Shown: positions 10,683-19,763, counted from the stretch's first letter. The stretch: DNA of 64,000 nucleotides from Bacteroidota bacterium (GCA_021815405.1 JAKAGV010000003.1:62001-126000), one strand, 5' to 3'. Notes: a model not told the origin generated them from the letters alone. Program-made: numbers and translations.

Positions 10683-10934
10683 ATGAAAATTCATGAAGTA
10701 AGAGAATTGAAGGATGTGGAATTAACCAAGATGCTTTCAGATGAGCAGAAGAATCTTATTGACTTGCGCTTTGCACATCAATTGAAACAGCTTACAAATA
10801 CTTCAAAGCTTAAATTGACGAAGAAAGACATCGCAAGAATGAAGACGGTCCGGTCGGAACGGATAGCAGCAGCTAACAGCCAGGCAAAGCAAGCACCGGC
10901 TGCCAATGAAAAAAAAGAAGGAGTTAATTCTTAA
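10683..10934 (+). CDS. rpmC: 50S ribosomal protein L29 with C-terminal extension
   Basis: The first 65 residues are L29 ([47 protein letters not shown]), the small helical protein next to L23 at the tunnel exit. At 83 aa it is longer than the usual 60-70 because of an Ala/Gln/Lys-rich tail (residues about 66-83). The gene is followed by rpsQ after 2 nt, suggesting coupling. Identity is clear; the tail's role is unknown. Confidence 0.95.
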   Translation: MKIHEVRELKDVELTKMLSDEQKNLIDLRFAHQLKQLTNTSKLKLTKKDIARMKTVRSERIAAANSQAKQAPAANEKKEGVNS

Positions 10935-10936
10935 GT

Positions 10937-11194
10937 ATGGAACAACGTTCATTAAGAAAGACGAGAGTCGGTATTGTTATTAGCAACAAGATGCAGAAGA
11001 CGATAACTGTTGCAATTGAAAGAAAAGTTTCTCATCCGATTTATAAAAAATATTTTAAGAAGACAACCAAACTGATGGCTCATGACGAAAAGAATGAGTG
11101 CAAGATTGGTGATAGAGTTAGAATAATGGAAACCCGTCCTCTCAGTTTAAAGAAGAGATGGCGCTTAGTAGAAATTGTAGAAAAAGCCAAGTAG
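10937..11194 (+). CDS. rpsQ: 30S ribosomal protein S17
   Basis: This 85-aa OB-fold protein is S17, which binds the 5' domain of 16S rRNA. The family pattern [21 protein letters not shown] is present in the first 30 residues, and [22 protein letters not shown] follows. It ends the S10-type cluster, with 46 nt before rplN; no terminator is visible there, so the spc genes are probably transcribed on the same RNA. Confidence 0.96.
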   Translation: MEQRSLRKTRVGIVISNKMQKTITVAIERKVSHPIYKKYFKKTTKLMAHDEKNECKIGDRVRIMETRPLSLKKRWRLVEIVEKAK

Positions 11195-11240
11195 TTCCGA
11201 AATCATAAGGACAGGCAGTAAATAAGGAGTAAGAATTTAA

Positions 11241-11609
11241 ATGATTCAGGAAGAAACCAATTTAGTTGTAGCAGATAATTCCGGTGCTAAGAAAGTCCGG
11301 TGTATCCGCGTGCTTGGCGGAAGCGATAGAAAATATGCAAGCGTTGGAGACTTGATAGTTGTCTCTGTTAAGACTGCTATTCCGAATGGAACTGTAAAGA
11401 AAGGTGAAGTTTCGAGGGCAGTAATAGTCAGAACCAAAAAAGAAGTAAGAAGAAAAGACGGTTCTTATATCCGGTTTGATGAGAATGCTGCGGTTTTAAT
11501 AAACGCACAGAATGAGCCGAGAGGAACTCGTATCTTCGGTCCTGTTGCAAGAGAGTTAAGAGAAAAACAGTTCATGAAAATTGTTTCATTAGCTCCGGAA
11601 GTATTATAA
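11241..11609 (+). CDS. rplN: 50S ribosomal protein L14
   Basis: The 122-aa L14 is the usual first protein of the spc segment and forms intersubunit contacts. It starts [19 protein letters not shown] and includes the conserved [22 protein letters not shown] and [16 protein letters not shown] Shine-Dalgarno AAGGAGT lies about 10 nt upstream. Length and motifs are standard. Confidence 0.97.
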   Translation: MIQEETNLVVADNSGAKKVRCIRVLGGSDRKYASVGDLIVVSVKTAIPNGTVKKGEVSRAVIVRTKKEVRRKDGSYIRFDENAAVLINAQNEPRGTRIFGPVARELREKQFMKIVSLAPEVL

Positions 11610-11623
11610 AGTTTGGAATAAAA

Positions 11624-11947
11624 ATGAAAATTAGAAAAAACGATAACGTAATGGTAATTGCCGGCAACGACAGAGGAAAAACCGGTAAAGTTTTAAAAGT
11701 GTTCAGCAAAGATTCTAAAATAATTATTGAAGGAATCAATTTGCACAAACGCCACACGAAGCCGAGCCAAACCAATCCTCAAGGCGGGATTATTGAGAAG
11801 GAAGCACCGATTCATAGTTCTAACGTCATGCTGATTGATCCGAATAATAATCAGCCGTCAAGACTCGGTTCTCAGATTATTTTAGATGAAAAAACCGGCA
11901 AGAAGAAACGTGTTAGAGTTAGCAGAACAAGCGGAGAAATGATTTAA
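11624..11947 (+). CDS. rplX: 50S ribosomal protein L24
   Basis: L24 (107 aa) initiates 50S assembly. The KOW motif is clear near the amino terminus (VMVIAGNDRGKTGKVLKV), followed by EGINLHKRHTKPSQ and the C-terminal VMLIDPN segment. It follows rplN by 14 nt. A 68-nt gap to rplE contains a 12-bp palindrome AGTTAATTAACT (11964-11975) of no obvious role and GAAAGG in front of the next gene. Confidence 0.96.
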   Translation: MKIRKNDNVMVIAGNDRGKTGKVLKVFSKDSKIIIEGINLHKRHTKPSQTNPQGGIIEKEAPIHSSNVMLIDPNNNQPSRLGSQIILDEKTGKKKRVRVSRTSGEMI

Positions 11948-12015
11948 CAAACCCCGAAAGGAAAGTTAATTAACTACTTCCCGCAGGGACAATTGAAAGG
12001 TTAAATTAAAAAGTT

Positions 12016-12678
12016 ATGGCAGAGAAGAAACAGAAAAAAGAAACTACAGAAAAAGAGAAGCAGCCTAAAGGCGCTAAAAAAGAAGCCAAAGCAGAAGTTG
12101 CCGAAAAGGAAATCAGAATTAAAGCAAGACTTGCTGATACTTATAGGAAAGAAATTATTCCGGCGCTTCAGAAAAAGTTTAATTACAAAAGTATAATGCA
12201 GGTTCCGAAGCTTCACAAGATTGTTGTAAACATGGGCGTGGGCGCTGCAGTTGCCGACCAGAAAATACTTGAAGAAGCAGTTAAGGAATTGGAAACCATT
12301 ACCGGTCAAAAAGCAAGTATCAGAAAAGCTAAGAAAGCTATCTCCAACTTTAAATTGAGAGAAGGAGTTAGCATCGGAGCTATGGTTACATTAAGACGCG
12401 AGAAGATGTACGAATTCATGGATAGACTTATAAATATTGCTCTGCCGCGAGTACGCGACTTCAGAGGTTTATCCGATAAATCATTTGACGGAAGAGGAAA
12501 TTACACACTCGGAATTAAAGAGCAAATTATTTTTCCGGAAATCAACGTAGATAAAATTACACGCGTACTTGGAATGGACATTACCTTCGTTACTTCTGCA
12601 AGAACAGACAACGAAGCTTACGAGCTAATGCAATCGTTTGGTTTTCCGTTTAGAAAAAAAGAAATTAAAACAGCCTAA
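12016..12678 (+). CDS. rplE: 50S ribosomal protein L5 with lysine/glutamate-rich N-terminal extension
   Basis: Residues from about 40 onward are a normal L5 ([56 protein letters not shown]), the central-protuberance protein that binds 5S rRNA and contacts P-site tRNA. The 220-aa length exceeds the usual ~180 because of about 35 highly charged residues (many Lys/Glu/Ala) at the front. I kept ATG 12016 because the charged segment stays open and an alternative start closer to residue 40 is not preceded by a good ribosome-binding site; proteomics would settle it. Confidence 0.95.
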   Translation: MAEKKQKKETTEKEKQPKGAKKEAKAEVAEKEIRIKARLADTYRKEIIPALQKKFNYKSIMQVPKLHKIVVNMGVGAAVADQKILEEAVKELETITGQKASIRKAKKAISNFKLREGVSIGAMVTLRREKMYEFMDRLINIALPRVRDFRGLSDKSFDGRGNYTLGIKEQIIFPEINVDKITRVLGMDITFVTSARTDNEAYELMQSFGFPFRKKEIKTA

Positions 12679-12689
12679 CAGGAGATTTA

Positions 12690-12959
12690 ATGGCAAGATT
12701 AAGTTTAATAGCAAGAGAAGCGAAGAGAAAAAAGACAGTTGATAAGTTTGATAAGCTTAGAAAAGAGCTGAAGGAGAAGGGCGATTACGCAGCGCTTCAA
12801 AAACTTCCGAGAAATGCTTCACCGGTACGGCTTCATAACCGCTGTATGTTCACCGGGAGGGCAAGGGCTTATTATAGAAAATTTGGTGTTTCGCGCTTAG
12901 TTCTTAGAGAAATGGCGTTAAAAGGCGAAATACCGGGATTAAAAAAGTCAAGCTGGTAG
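12690..12959 (+). CDS. rpsN: 30S ribosomal protein S14 (zinc-free form)
   Basis: The 89-aa protein is S14 of the long, zinc-independent type: it lacks the CxxC pairs of the short zinc-binding form, while [26 protein letters not shown] (two stretches) is typical. S14 packs into the 30S head with S3 and S10. Shine-Dalgarno AGGAG is present just upstream, 11 nt after rplE. In contrast the L36 gene at 18143 encodes a zinc-binding form. Confidence 0.96.
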   Translation: MARLSLIAREAKRKKTVDKFDKLRKELKEKGDYAALQKLPRNASPVRLHNRCMFTGRARAYYRKFGVSRLVLREMALKGEIPGLKKSSW

Positions 12960-12975
12960 AAGGAGAAAAAGATTT

Positions 12976-13371
12976 ATGCCTGTTACTGATCCGATTTCAG
13001 ATTATTTAACAAGAATTAGAAACGCTTCTAAAGCTAAGAAGCTTAGAGTTGATATTCCGGCTTCCAACATGAAGAGGAGCTTGACTGAAATCTTAAAAAG
13101 ACAAAAATTTATTGAAGACTACACTGTAGTTGAAGACAACAAGCAGAACATTTTAAGAATTCAGCTTAGATATGCCAGCGGCACACCGGCAATAAGCGGA
13201 TTGAAAAGAATCAGTACGCCGGGTTTGAGAGTTTACAAAGGTGCAAAAGAACTTCCCAGGGTTTTGAATGGTTTAGGCATCGCAGTAATCTCAACTCAAA
13301 AAGGCTTGCTTACGGATAAGGAAGCTAGGCAGGAAGCACTCGGCGGTGAAGTAGTTTGTTACATCTGGTAA
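12976..13371 (+). CDS. rpsH: 30S ribosomal protein S8
   Basis: S8 (131 aa) binds helix 21 of 16S rRNA. It shows [20 protein letters not shown] at the amino terminus, [33 protein letters not shown] (in stretches) and the C-terminal GGEVVCYIW ending. It follows rpsN by 16 nt with AGAAGGAG upstream. In E. coli it represses the spc operon by binding the rplX-rplE region; the target is not obvious here. Confidence 0.97.
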   Translation: MPVTDPISDYLTRIRNASKAKKLRVDIPASNMKRSLTEILKRQKFIEDYTVVEDNKQNILRIQLRYASGTPAISGLKRISTPGLRVYKGAKELPRVLNGLGIAVISTQKGLLTDKEARQEALGGEVVCYIW

Positions 13372-13391
13372 AAATGATTGGAGTTTAAAAA

Positions 13392-13931
13392 GTGTCACGT
13401 ATCGGTAAAAAAATAATAACAGTTCCTAAGGAAGTTACTGTCAACATCAGCGGTCAGATTGTAAAAGTTAAAGGACCGAAAGGTGAACTTGAGACTAAAG
13501 TTCATCCTAATATTAGTGTTGAGATGAAAGACAGAGAAATCCAAGTAAAGCGTCCGAATGATTTTAAAGAGAATAAAGCACTACATGGTTTAACCCGCGC
13601 TCTTATTCAGAATATGATTAACGGTGTAACCAACGCATATTCAAAGACCCTAGACATTGTTGGTGTAGGTTACAGAGCAGAGATGAAAGGGAAAAATCTT
13701 CTGTTGAATATAGGCTATTCTCACCCGATTTATTTTATGCCGCCGGATGGAGTAACGCTTCAGACACCGCAGCAAACGCAGATTATTATTTCGGGAATCG
13801 ACAAGCAGTTAGTCGGACAAGTTGCTGCAAAGATCAGATCAATCAGAGAGCCGGAGCCGTACAAGGGAAAAGGCATTAAGTATTCTGACGAACAGATTAT
13901 TAGGAAAGCCGGTAAAACTGCTGGTAAATAA
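13392..13931 (+). CDS. rplF: 50S ribosomal protein L6
   Basis: The 179-aa L6 begins SRIGKKIITVPKEVTVNI after a GTG start with TTGGAG upstream, and ends with the conserved EPYKGKGIKYSDEQIIRKAGK segment. L6 binds the sarcin-ricin loop region, where the elongation factors dock. It sits in the standard place between rpsH and rplR. Confidence 0.97.
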   Translation: MSRIGKKIITVPKEVTVNISGQIVKVKGPKGELETKVHPNISVEMKDREIQVKRPNDFKENKALHGLTRALIQNMINGVTNAYSKTLDIVGVGYRAEMKGKNLLLNIGYSHPIYFMPPDGVTLQTPQQTQIIISGIDKQLVGQVAAKIRSIREPEPYKGKGIKYSDEQIIRKAGKTAGK

Positions 13932-13952
13932 AATTTGGAGTTTAATTAGACG

Positions 13953-14318
13953 ATGATAAAAAGAAACGAAAATTCAAGACAAAGGTCCAAAGCAAGAATT
14001 AGAAAAACAATTTCCGGAACTCCGGAGAAGCCAAGACTTACGATTTACCGGAGCTTGAATAATATCTACGCACAGATAATCGACGATGCATCCGGTAAGA
14101 CACTTGTTTCAGCTTCAACTTTATCTAAAGAAGTTGTTGAGGATGTTAAAAAGGCAAAAGGCAAGGTTGCCAAAGGCAAACTAATTGGTAGCTTGGTTGC
14201 AAAGAAAGCTCTGGAACAAAACATTACAACTGTAGTGTTTGACCGAAACGGTTATAGATATCATGGTCGCGTGCAGGCAGTAGCCGATGGTGCTCGCGAA
14301 GGTGGCTTGAAGTTCTAA
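13953..14318 (+). CDS. rplR: 50S ribosomal protein L18
   Basis: L18 (121 aa) binds 5S rRNA with L5. Typical segments are GTPEKPRLTIYRSLNNIYAQIIDD, VGSLVAKKALE-like IGSLVAKKALEQNI, and the C-terminal FDRNGYRYHGRVQAVADGAREGGL. The normal next gene, rpsE, is displaced by about 260 nt that contain a tRNA gene, so this is the last protein gene before the interruption of the spc order. Confidence 0.96.
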   Translation: MIKRNENSRQRSKARIRKTISGTPEKPRLTIYRSLNNIYAQIIDDASGKTLVSASTLSKEVVEDVKKAKGKVAKGKLIGSLVAKKALEQNITTVVFDRNGYRYHGRVQAVADGAREGGLKF

Positions 14319-14334
14319 AAAAAACAAAATTAAA

Positions 14335-14392
14335 AATTGGAATATGAAAAAATATTTTAAGATTGATTTAATGAATTTTGAATTTTCCAATT
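14335..14392 (+). repeat. AT-rich stretch with inverted repeat between rplR and tRNA-Gln
   Basis: The 99 nt between the rplR stop and the tRNA are very AT-rich and non-coding. AATTGGAA (14335-14342) and TTCCAATT (14385-14392) form an 8-bp inverted repeat with a 42-nt loop. No promoter of quality is visible, so the tRNA is probably part of the long ribosomal transcript. A weak element only. Confidence 0.4.
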
Positions 14393-14417
14393 CTGATTTT
14401 GAATTCAATAAGGTTCT

Positions 14418-14488
14418 TGCCGAGTCGTCTAATGGCAGGACTACGCCCTTTGGAGGCGTCTGTAGAGGTTCGAATCCTCTCTCGGCAG
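14418..14488 (+). tRNA. tRNA-Gln (anticodon TTG)
   Basis: The 71-nt sequence folds into a full cloverleaf: acceptor TGCCGAG/CTCGGCA (7 bp), D-stem GTCT/GGAC with loop AATGGCA, anticodon stem ACGCC/GGCGT with loop CTTTGGA, 4-nt variable region, and T-arm AGAGG-TTCGAAT-CCTCT. The anticodon TTG is at 14450-14452. The U1-A72 pair and G73 discriminator are glutamine identity features, supporting the assignment. CCA is not encoded. It lies on the same strand between rplR and rpsE, inside the spc operon, which is an unusual place. Confidence 0.95.
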
Positions 14489-14496
14489 CTTGATTC

Positions 14497-14532
14497 TTCC
14501 GGACAAGCATAAAGCCGGAGAAAGTTTTTATA
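14497..14532 (+). terminator. Weak terminator-like hairpin after tRNA-Gln
   Basis: TTCCGG (14497-14502) pairs with CCGGAG (14515-14520) across a 12-nt loop; a short run GTTTTTAT follows. The stem is only 6 bp with one G-T pair, so any termination would be partial. It could define the 3' flank of the tRNA or reduce read-through into rpsE. Confidence 0.35.
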
Positions 14533-14577
14533 AAAATAAATGTTCAAAAAATTTAACGAGTGTATTTGGAGACTCAA

Positions 14578-15084
14578 TTGAAAAATGTAAAGTCTGGTGA
14601 AATAGAAGGGCTGAAAGAAAAAGTCGTTCACATAAATCGAGTTGCGAAAGTTGTAAAAGGCGGACGCCGTTTCAGCTTTAATGCAATTGTGGTAGTTGGC
14701 AACGGGCAAGGTATTGTCGGCGTTGGTCTTGGAAAAGCGAACGAAGTTTCAGATGCTATTTCCAAAGGGGTTGACGATGCTAAAAAGAATTTAGTAAGCG
14801 TTTCGGTTATCAAAGGAACTGTTGCGCACGAAATCATAGGAAAATTCGGCGCAGGCAGAGTGCTTTTGAAACCGGCTTCACCGGGAACAGGGCTTATCGC
14901 CGGTGGCGGTGTCCGCGCAGTTCTTGAAGCAGCTGGTGTTCAGGATGTTCTTACCAAATCCTTAGGCTCAAGTAATCCTCACAACCAGGTTAAGGCAACT
15001 CTAAACGGCTTACTGAACATTGTCGATGCAAGAAGAATGGCAGGCAAGAGAAGAATGACAGTTAAAGAACTCTTAAGCGCTTAG
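14578..15084 (+). CDS. rpsE: 30S ribosomal protein S5
   Basis: S5 (168 aa from TTG 14578) has the double-stranded-RNA-binding fold ([41 protein letters not shown]) and the C-terminal domain with [19 protein letters not shown]. It contributes to decoding fidelity. I prefer TTG 14578 because GGAGA lies 5 nt upstream; the upstream in-frame GTG 14560 (174 aa) has no ribosome-binding site. If the preceding tRNA is cut out by RNase P and a 3' nuclease, this gene's mRNA begins at a processed 5' end. Confidence 0.95.
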   Translation: MKNVKSGEIEGLKEKVVHINRVAKVVKGGRRFSFNAIVVVGNGQGIVGVGLGKANEVSDAISKGVDDAKKNLVSVSVIKGTVAHEIIGKFGAGRVLLKPASPGTGLIAGGGVRAVLEAAGVQDVLTKSLGSSNPHNQVKATLNGLLNIVDARRMAGKRRMTVKELLSA

Positions 15085-15095
15085 ATGAGGATGAT

Positions 15096-15281
15096 ATGGG
15101 AAAAATAAAAGTAACACAAACAAGAAGCGTCATTGATAGACCCAAAACTCAAAAGCTTACAATCGAAGCTTTAGGATTAGGCAGACCTAACTGGGAAGTA
15201 GTTCACAACGATACACCACAGATTAGAGGAATGATTAGGAAAGTCTCTCACCTGGTTAAAGTAGAAGAAATTAAAAAGTAG
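15096..15281 (+). CDS. rpmD: 50S ribosomal protein L30
   Basis: The 61-aa product matches L30, a small protein on the 23S domain II/V surface: [26 protein letters not shown] (two stretches), [30 protein letters not shown]-type ending. L30 is absent from some bacterial lineages but is present here in the standard position between rpsE and rplO. Confidence 0.95.
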   Translation: MGKIKVTQTRSVIDRPKTQKLTIEALGLGRPNWEVVHNDTPQIRGMIRKVSHLVKVEEIKK

Positions 15282-15293
15282 CAGGATTTTATA

Positions 15294-15752
15294 ATGGATA
15301 GATTAAGCAATTTAAAATACGCCGAAGGTTCAAGGAAAAAACCAAAGAGAGTTGGAAGAGGCGAAGGTTCCGGACACGGAGGCACAGCGACGAGAGGTAT
15401 GAACGGACAAATGTCCCGCTCAGGTGCAAATAAGAAAGCCTGGTTTGAAGGTGGTCAGATGCCGTTGCAGAGGAGAATCCCCAAAATAGGATTCACTCCG
15501 ATTTTTAAAGTACATTACCAGGTAGTAAATGTTGAATTATTAGAAAAGTTAGCCGCTGCAAAGAAATTAACCGAAGCAGTAATTAATCCGGAAACTCTAA
15601 TGAAACATGGATTGATTTCAACTTTAAAAACACCGGTTAAACTTCTGGGAAATGGTGAGTTAAAAGCAAAATTAAAAATTCAAGTTAATGCATTCAGCCA
15701 GTCTGCAAAAGAAAAAGTGGAAGCTGCCGGCGGAAGCATTGAAAAGATTTAA
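15294..15752 (+). CDS. rplO: 50S ribosomal protein L15
   Basis: L15 (152 aa) has the flexible glycine-rich amino-terminal arm (RVGRGEGSGHGGTATRGMNG), the segment FEGGQMPLQRRIPKIGF and the globular C-terminal domain. It joins 50S assembly at an intermediate stage. It is followed by secY after 10 nt, as in most bacterial spc operons. Confidence 0.97.
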   Translation: MDRLSNLKYAEGSRKKPKRVGRGEGSGHGGTATRGMNGQMSRSGANKKAWFEGGQMPLQRRIPKIGFTPIFKVHYQVVNVELLEKLAAAKKLTEAVINPETLMKHGLISTLKTPVKLLGNGELKAKLKIQVNAFSQSAKEKVEAAGGSIEKI

Positions 15753-15762
15753 GACTGTTTAA

Positions 15763-17100
15763 ATGGCAAAACTAACAGACACCTTCAGAAATATTTTTAA
15801 GATACACGAGCTTCGCCAGAGGATCCTTTATACTCTTGCACTGCTTGTCATCGTAAGACTTGGAGCGCATATTACGCTGCCCGGTATCGATTCAACATTG
15901 TTGAACGAAAGTACAAAGAATCAAGCATCGGATACATTATTCGGGTTGTATGATTTATTTGTCGGCGGCGCTTTTCACAACGCGGCTATCTTTGCATTGG
16001 GAATTATGCCTTACATTTCATCTTCAATCATTATTCAGCTTTTAGGAGCAGTTGTTCCATACTTTCAAAAGCTGCAACAGGAAGGTGAAGACGGAAGGAA
16101 AAAGATTACTCAGCTTACACGTTACGGTACAGTTCTCATTGCCGGTTTACAAGCTTGGGGCGTTACAATCAGACTGTTAAGTATGAACGTTCAAGGATTA
16201 CCAATTGTACCAGTAGCGGTTCAAGGTTTTTCATGGACAATTTCATCTGTTCTTATTCTAACTGCTGGAACCATATTTATGATGTGGTTAGGTGAACAGA
16301 TTACAGATAAAGGAATTGGAAATGGAATATCACTTATAATCTTTATCGGAATTATTGACCGTTTTCCGTTTGCTCTACTTGATGAATATCAGAGAGTGTT
16401 TCAACAGGGCAACGGCAATATGATTATTGAGCTTATTATTATTGCGCTTATGGTTGCAATAATTGCAGGAGTCGTTCTTGTTACTCAAGGAACAAGAAGA
16501 ATCCCAGTTCAATATGCTAAGAGAGTTGTCGGTAGAAAAGTTTACGGCGGCGTTACGCAGTATATTCCTCTGCGTGTAAATACAGCCGGTGTTATGCCGA
16601 TTATCTTTGCTCAGTCAATTATGTTTATTCCGAATACGATTCTGCAATTCTTCCCAAACAATGAGTTCTTGCAGAACCTTGAAAGATATTTTACTTATAC
16701 ATCGCCGGTATATTCGTTTCTATATGCAATTATGATAATCTTCTTTACATATTTTTATACGGCAATCGCGTTTAATCCGAAAGATGTTGCCGATACGATG
16801 AAAAAACAAGGCGGATTTATTCCAGGTATAAGACCAGGAAAGCAGACATCCGATTTCATCGATAATATTTTAACGAAGATTACTTTGCCTGGTTCATTCT
16901 TTCTGGCAATTATAGCAATACTGCCGGCGTTTGTCGGCGGCTGGGGAATTTCTCCAAGGTTTGCTCAGTTTTTCGGTGGAACTAGTTTGCTGATTGTTGT
17001 TGGTGTTGCTCTCGATACCTTGCAGCAGATTGAATCTCATCTTTTGATGAGACACTATGACGGATTTATGAAGTCCGGAAAGGTAAAAGCAAGAAGATAA
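15763..17100 (+). CDS. secY: Preprotein translocase subunit SecY
   Basis: The 445-aa integral membrane protein is the channel of the Sec translocon. Ten hydrophobic segments are recognisable; the first (ILYTLALLVIVRLGAHITLP) carries the plug-proximal region, the QLTRYGTVLIAGLQAWG helix is conserved, and the cytosolic loops TQGTRRIPVQYAKRVVG and FNPKDVADTMKKQGGFIPG are those contacted by SecA and ribosomes. Co-transcription with ribosomal genes is universal. The 32 nt to map hold a small hairpin TCCGAC-TTG-GTCGGA (17106-17120) without T-tract. Confidence 0.98.
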   Translation: MAKLTDTFRNIFKIHELRQRILYTLALLVIVRLGAHITLPGIDSTLLNESTKNQASDTLFGLYDLFVGGAFHNAAIFALGIMPYISSSIIIQLLGAVVPYFQKLQQEGEDGRKKITQLTRYGTVLIAGLQAWGVTIRLLSMNVQGLPIVPVAVQGFSWTISSVLILTAGTIFMMWLGEQITDKGIGNGISLIIFIGIIDRFPFALLDEYQRVFQQGNGNMIIELIIIALMVAIIAGVVLVTQGTRRIPVQYAKRVVGRKVYGGVTQYIPLRVNTAGVMPIIFAQSIMFIPNTILQFFPNNEFLQNLERYFTYTSPVYSFLYAIMIIFFTYFYTAIAFNPKDVADTMKKQGGFIPGIRPGKQTSDFIDNILTKITLPGSFFLAIIAILPAFVGGWGISPRFAQFFGGTSLLIVVGVALDTLQQIESHLLMRHYDGFMKSGKVKARR

Positions 17101-17132
17101 AATTTTCCGACTTGGTCGGATGAGATTATTCA

Positions 17133-17897
17133 GTGATTTATATAAAGACAAAAAAAGAAATAGATTATATTCGTGAAAGTTGTAAGATAGTTGCAGAGAC
17201 GCTTCAATTACTAAAGAGAAATGTTCGACCGGGAGTTACAACTAAAGAGATAGATCAGATAGCAGAAGATTACATATTGAGTAACAACGCGATTGCAGCT
17301 TTCAAAGGATATTCGCAAGGCGGTTCATCAGTTGATTATCCGGCGTCAATCTGCGCTTCAATTGATGAAGAAGTTGTTCACGGAATTCCTAGAAATAGAG
17401 TTCTTAAAGAAGGTGAAATTGTTTCGCTCGATGTCGGAGTAGAGAAGAATGGCTACTTCGGCGATGCAGCATTGACGGTAGCGGTCGGAAATATTTCCGA
17501 AGAGAAAAAGAAATTGATGGAAGTTACCGAGCGGTCGCTATACATCGGTATTGAACAAGCAATTGAAAAAAACAGAGTGCATGATATTTCTTTCGCAGTT
17601 CAAGAATATGTTGAATCGAATGGATTTTCAGTTGTCCGGGATTTATGCGGTCACGGAGTAGGAAAGCATTTGCATGAGGAACCTTCCGTTCCGAATTACG
17701 GAAAGAAAGGAACCGGTCATAAACTAAAAAACGGAATGACAATAGCAATCGAACCGATGGTAAATATGGGTAAATATGTTGTAAAGACTTTATTTGACGG
17801 GTGGACGGTGGTAACAGCCGACGGTCTGCCTTCTGCTCATTTTGAGCATACTGTTTTAATCAATGACGGTAAACCAGAAATCTTGTCGGTTTGTTAA
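17133..17897 (+). CDS. map: Methionine aminopeptidase, type I
   Basis: The 254-aa enzyme removes the initiator methionine from nascent proteins. The pita-bread fold metal ligands are present in order: Asp in [16 protein letters not shown] (two Asp), His in [12 protein letters not shown], Glu in AIEPMVNMG and Glu in HFEHTVLI. The catalytic His upstream (VVHGIP) is present too. There is no N-terminal SH3-like zinc extension, which indicates the short type Ia form. Start is GTG 17133 with no strong ribosome-binding site. The stop codon overlaps infA by one base (TAATG). Confidence 0.97.
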   Translation: MIYIKTKKEIDYIRESCKIVAETLQLLKRNVRPGVTTKEIDQIAEDYILSNNAIAAFKGYSQGGSSVDYPASICASIDEEVVHGIPRNRVLKEGEIVSLDVGVEKNGYFGDAALTVAVGNISEEKKKLMEVTERSLYIGIEQAIEKNRVHDISFAVQEYVESNGFSVVRDLCGHGVGKHLHEEPSVPNYGKKGTGHKLKNGMTIAIEPMVNMGKYVVKTLFDGWTVVTADGLPSAHFEHTVLINDGKPEILSVC

Positions 17898-18115
17898 TGG
17901 CTAAGCAGGGTCCAATAAAAGTAGATGGAATAATTACGGAAACATTGCCAAATGCTCATTTTAAAGTGAAACTGGATAATGGTCATGAAATACTTGCTCA
18001 TATTTCCGGTAAGATGAGGATGCATTTTATAAAAATACTTGTTGGAGATAAAGTCTCGATTGAGCTTTCTCCTTATGATTTAACTAAAGGTAGAATTACC
18101 TACAGATATAAATAA
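17897..18115 (+). CDS. infA: Translation initiation factor IF-1
   Basis: The 72-aa S1/OB-fold protein is IF-1, which blocks the A site during initiation. The sequence [21 protein letters not shown] and the loops [20 protein letters not shown] and [21 protein letters not shown] are standard. I start at ATG 17897, which overlaps the map stop as TAATG; an in-frame TTG at 17891 would add only two residues. The map-infA-rpmJ-rpsM order is the usual one. Confidence 0.97.
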   Translation: MAKQGPIKVDGIITETLPNAHFKVKLDNGHEILAHISGKMRMHFIKILVGDKVSIELSPYDLTKGRITYRYK

Positions 18116-18142
18116 GCTAGAGTTTAAAATAGCGGAGAAAAA

Positions 18143-18256
18143 ATGAAAGTAAGAGCTTCAGTAAAAAAAATATGCGATAATTGTAAGATAATTAAGCGCA
18201 AAGGCGTTGTTAAGGTTATTTGCAAAAACCCGAAACATAAACAGCGTCAAGGTTAA
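18143..18256 (+). CDS. rpmJ: 50S ribosomal protein L36 (zinc-binding form)
   Basis: This 37-aa gene begins with ATG 18143 after GCGGAGA and encodes [15 protein letters not shown] at its amino terminus and ends KHKQRQG. Cys11, Cys14, Cys27 and His32 form the C-C-C-H zinc ribbon of the C+ form of L36. It lies between infA and rpsM, the conserved position. Small size explains why it is easily missed. Confidence 0.97.
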   Translation: MKVRASVKKICDNCKIIKRKGVVKVICKNPKHKQRQG

Positions 18257-18280
18257 ACAAAAATTTTAAGGAGTATTTAA

Positions 18281-18664
18281 TTGGCTCGTATAGCTGGTGT
18301 TGATTTACCAAAAAATAAAAAAGTATTGTTCGGTCTTCAGTACATTTTTGGAATCGGACCTACAGTTGCTTCGGAAATTATAACGAAAGCAAAAGTTAAT
18401 CCGGACAAAAAAGTTTCTGATTTGACGGACGAAGAAGTTGCCGAATTAAGAGCAGTGATAACTACTGACTATAAAGTAGAAGGAGCTCTGCGTTCTGAAG
18501 TACAGCAGAATATCAAAAGACTAATGGATATCGGAAGCTACCGCGGTATTAGGCATAGACGAAGCCTGCCCGTAAGAGGTCAAAGAACCCGGACTAATTC
18601 AAGAACCCGTAAAGGAAAGAGAAAAACTGTTGCGGGTAAAAAGAAAACACCAACTAAGAAATAA
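18281..18664 (+). CDS. rpsM: 30S ribosomal protein S13
   Basis: S13 (127 aa) forms the head-to-50S bridge B1 and contacts P-site tRNA with its basic tail. It starts [21 protein letters not shown] after TTG 18281 with AAGGAGT upstream. The helix-two-turn-helix ([12 protein letters not shown]) and the tail [22 protein letters not shown] are present; the last 20 residues are lysine/threonine-rich. Confidence 0.97.
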   Translation: MARIAGVDLPKNKKVLFGLQYIFGIGPTVASEIITKAKVNPDKKVSDLTDEEVAELRAVITTDYKVEGALRSEVQQNIKRLMDIGSYRGIRHRRSLPVRGQRTRTNSRTRKGKRKTVAGKKKTPTKK

Positions 18665-18691
18665 AGTTTAGAAACTTGGAGGTTAAAACAC

Positions 18692-19078
18692 TTGGCTAAA
18701 GTAGTAAAAAAGGCAAAGAAAAGAACGCATGTAGATTCAAATGGAATTGCGCACGTTAAAGCTACGTTTAATAATGTGATTGTTAGTATTACAGACATCT
18801 ACGGTAACGTAATTTCGTGGTCATCCGCAGGTAAAAACGGATTTAAAGGCTCACGAAAAAATACTCCTTATGCAGCTCAAACTTCGGCTGAAGCTGCTGC
18901 GAAAGAAGCATTTGATTTAGGTTTAAGAAGAGTAGACGTTTTGGTAAAAGGTCCTGGTTCTGGACGTGAAGCTGCAATCAGAGCATTAAATACAGCTGGC
19001 TTGGAGATAAGTTCTATTAAAGATGTTACTCCAATACCACATAACGGTTGCAGACCGCCGAAGAAAAGAAGAGTTTAA
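18692..19078 (+). CDS. rpsK: 30S ribosomal protein S11
   Basis: The 128-aa S11 lines the platform near the E site. Typical motifs are [39 protein letters not shown] and [15 protein letters not shown], with the C-terminal [21 protein letters not shown] 18692 is the start, preceded by TTGGAGG. It follows rpsM by 27 nt and precedes rpsD. Confidence 0.97.
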   Translation: MAKVVKKAKKRTHVDSNGIAHVKATFNNVIVSITDIYGNVISWSSAGKNGFKGSRKNTPYAAQTSAEAAAKEAFDLGLRRVDVLVKGPGSGREAAIRALNTAGLEISSIKDVTPIPHNGCRPPKKRRV

Positions 19079-19099
19079 TTTATAACAGAGAGTTAGTAA

Positions 19100-19726
19100 A
19101 TGGCAAGATATACAGACTCAGTATGCAAGTTGTGCAGAAGAGAAAGACAGAAGTTGTTTTTAAAAGGTCAAAAGTGCTTTACGGAAAAATGTCCGATGGA
19201 AATTAGGAGTTATCCTCCCGGACAGCACGGCAATTCGAGACGAGCCAAGGTTTCCGAATTTGGTGTACAGCTCCGTGAAAAACAGAAGATTAAAAGAACA
19301 TACGGCTTGCTTGAGACCCAATTCAGAAATTATTTCGAAAAAGCAAACAAACAAAAAGGCATCACCGGCGATAACCTTGTGAAAATTTTGGAAAGCCGTC
19401 TTGATAACGTTGTTTATAGACTAGGATTCGCTTCATCTAGAAAGCAGGCAAGACAGTTGATTAAGCACAGACACATTATCGTTAACGAAACACTTGTTGA
19501 TGTTCCATCATTCAATCTTTCTGCCGGTGATATGATAAAGATAAAAGAGAAAAGCAAAAAGTTGGATGCAATCCACAGCTCACTTAAAAAAACAAAAGAT
19601 AGTACGTATACCTGGTTATCGGTAGATAAAGCCTCATTATCGGGAACATTTATTCAAGTTCCGGAGAGAGCAGACGTTCCTCTAAATGCCAACGAACAAT
19701 TGGTTGTTGAGCTTTATTCCAAATAA
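19100..19726 (+). CDS. rpsD: 30S ribosomal protein S4
   Basis: S4 (208 aa) is a primary 16S-binding protein and, in E. coli, the alpha-operon repressor. The N-terminal region has CKLCRRERQKLFLKGQKC and KCPMEIRSYPPGQHG, which includes the C-x2-C...C-x4-C zinc-type cysteines. The S4 RNA-binding domain (LDNVVYRLGFASSRKQARQLIKHRHI) follows. The gene is in its usual position before rpoA. Confidence 0.97.
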   Translation: MARYTDSVCKLCRRERQKLFLKGQKCFTEKCPMEIRSYPPGQHGNSRRAKVSEFGVQLREKQKIKRTYGLLETQFRNYFEKANKQKGITGDNLVKILESRLDNVVYRLGFASSRKQARQLIKHRHIIVNETLVDVPSFNLSAGDMIKIKEKSKKLDAIHSSLKKTKDSTYTWLSVDKASLSGTFIQVPERADVPLNANEQLVVELYSK

Positions 19727-19763
19727 TAAAATTTTATTGAATTAATTTTTAGAGGATTAATAA

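Noticed and set aside
14560-14577. GTG start for rpsE
   Set aside because: No ribosome-binding site precedes it, whereas TTG 14578 has GGAGA at good spacing and other genes here also use TTG.
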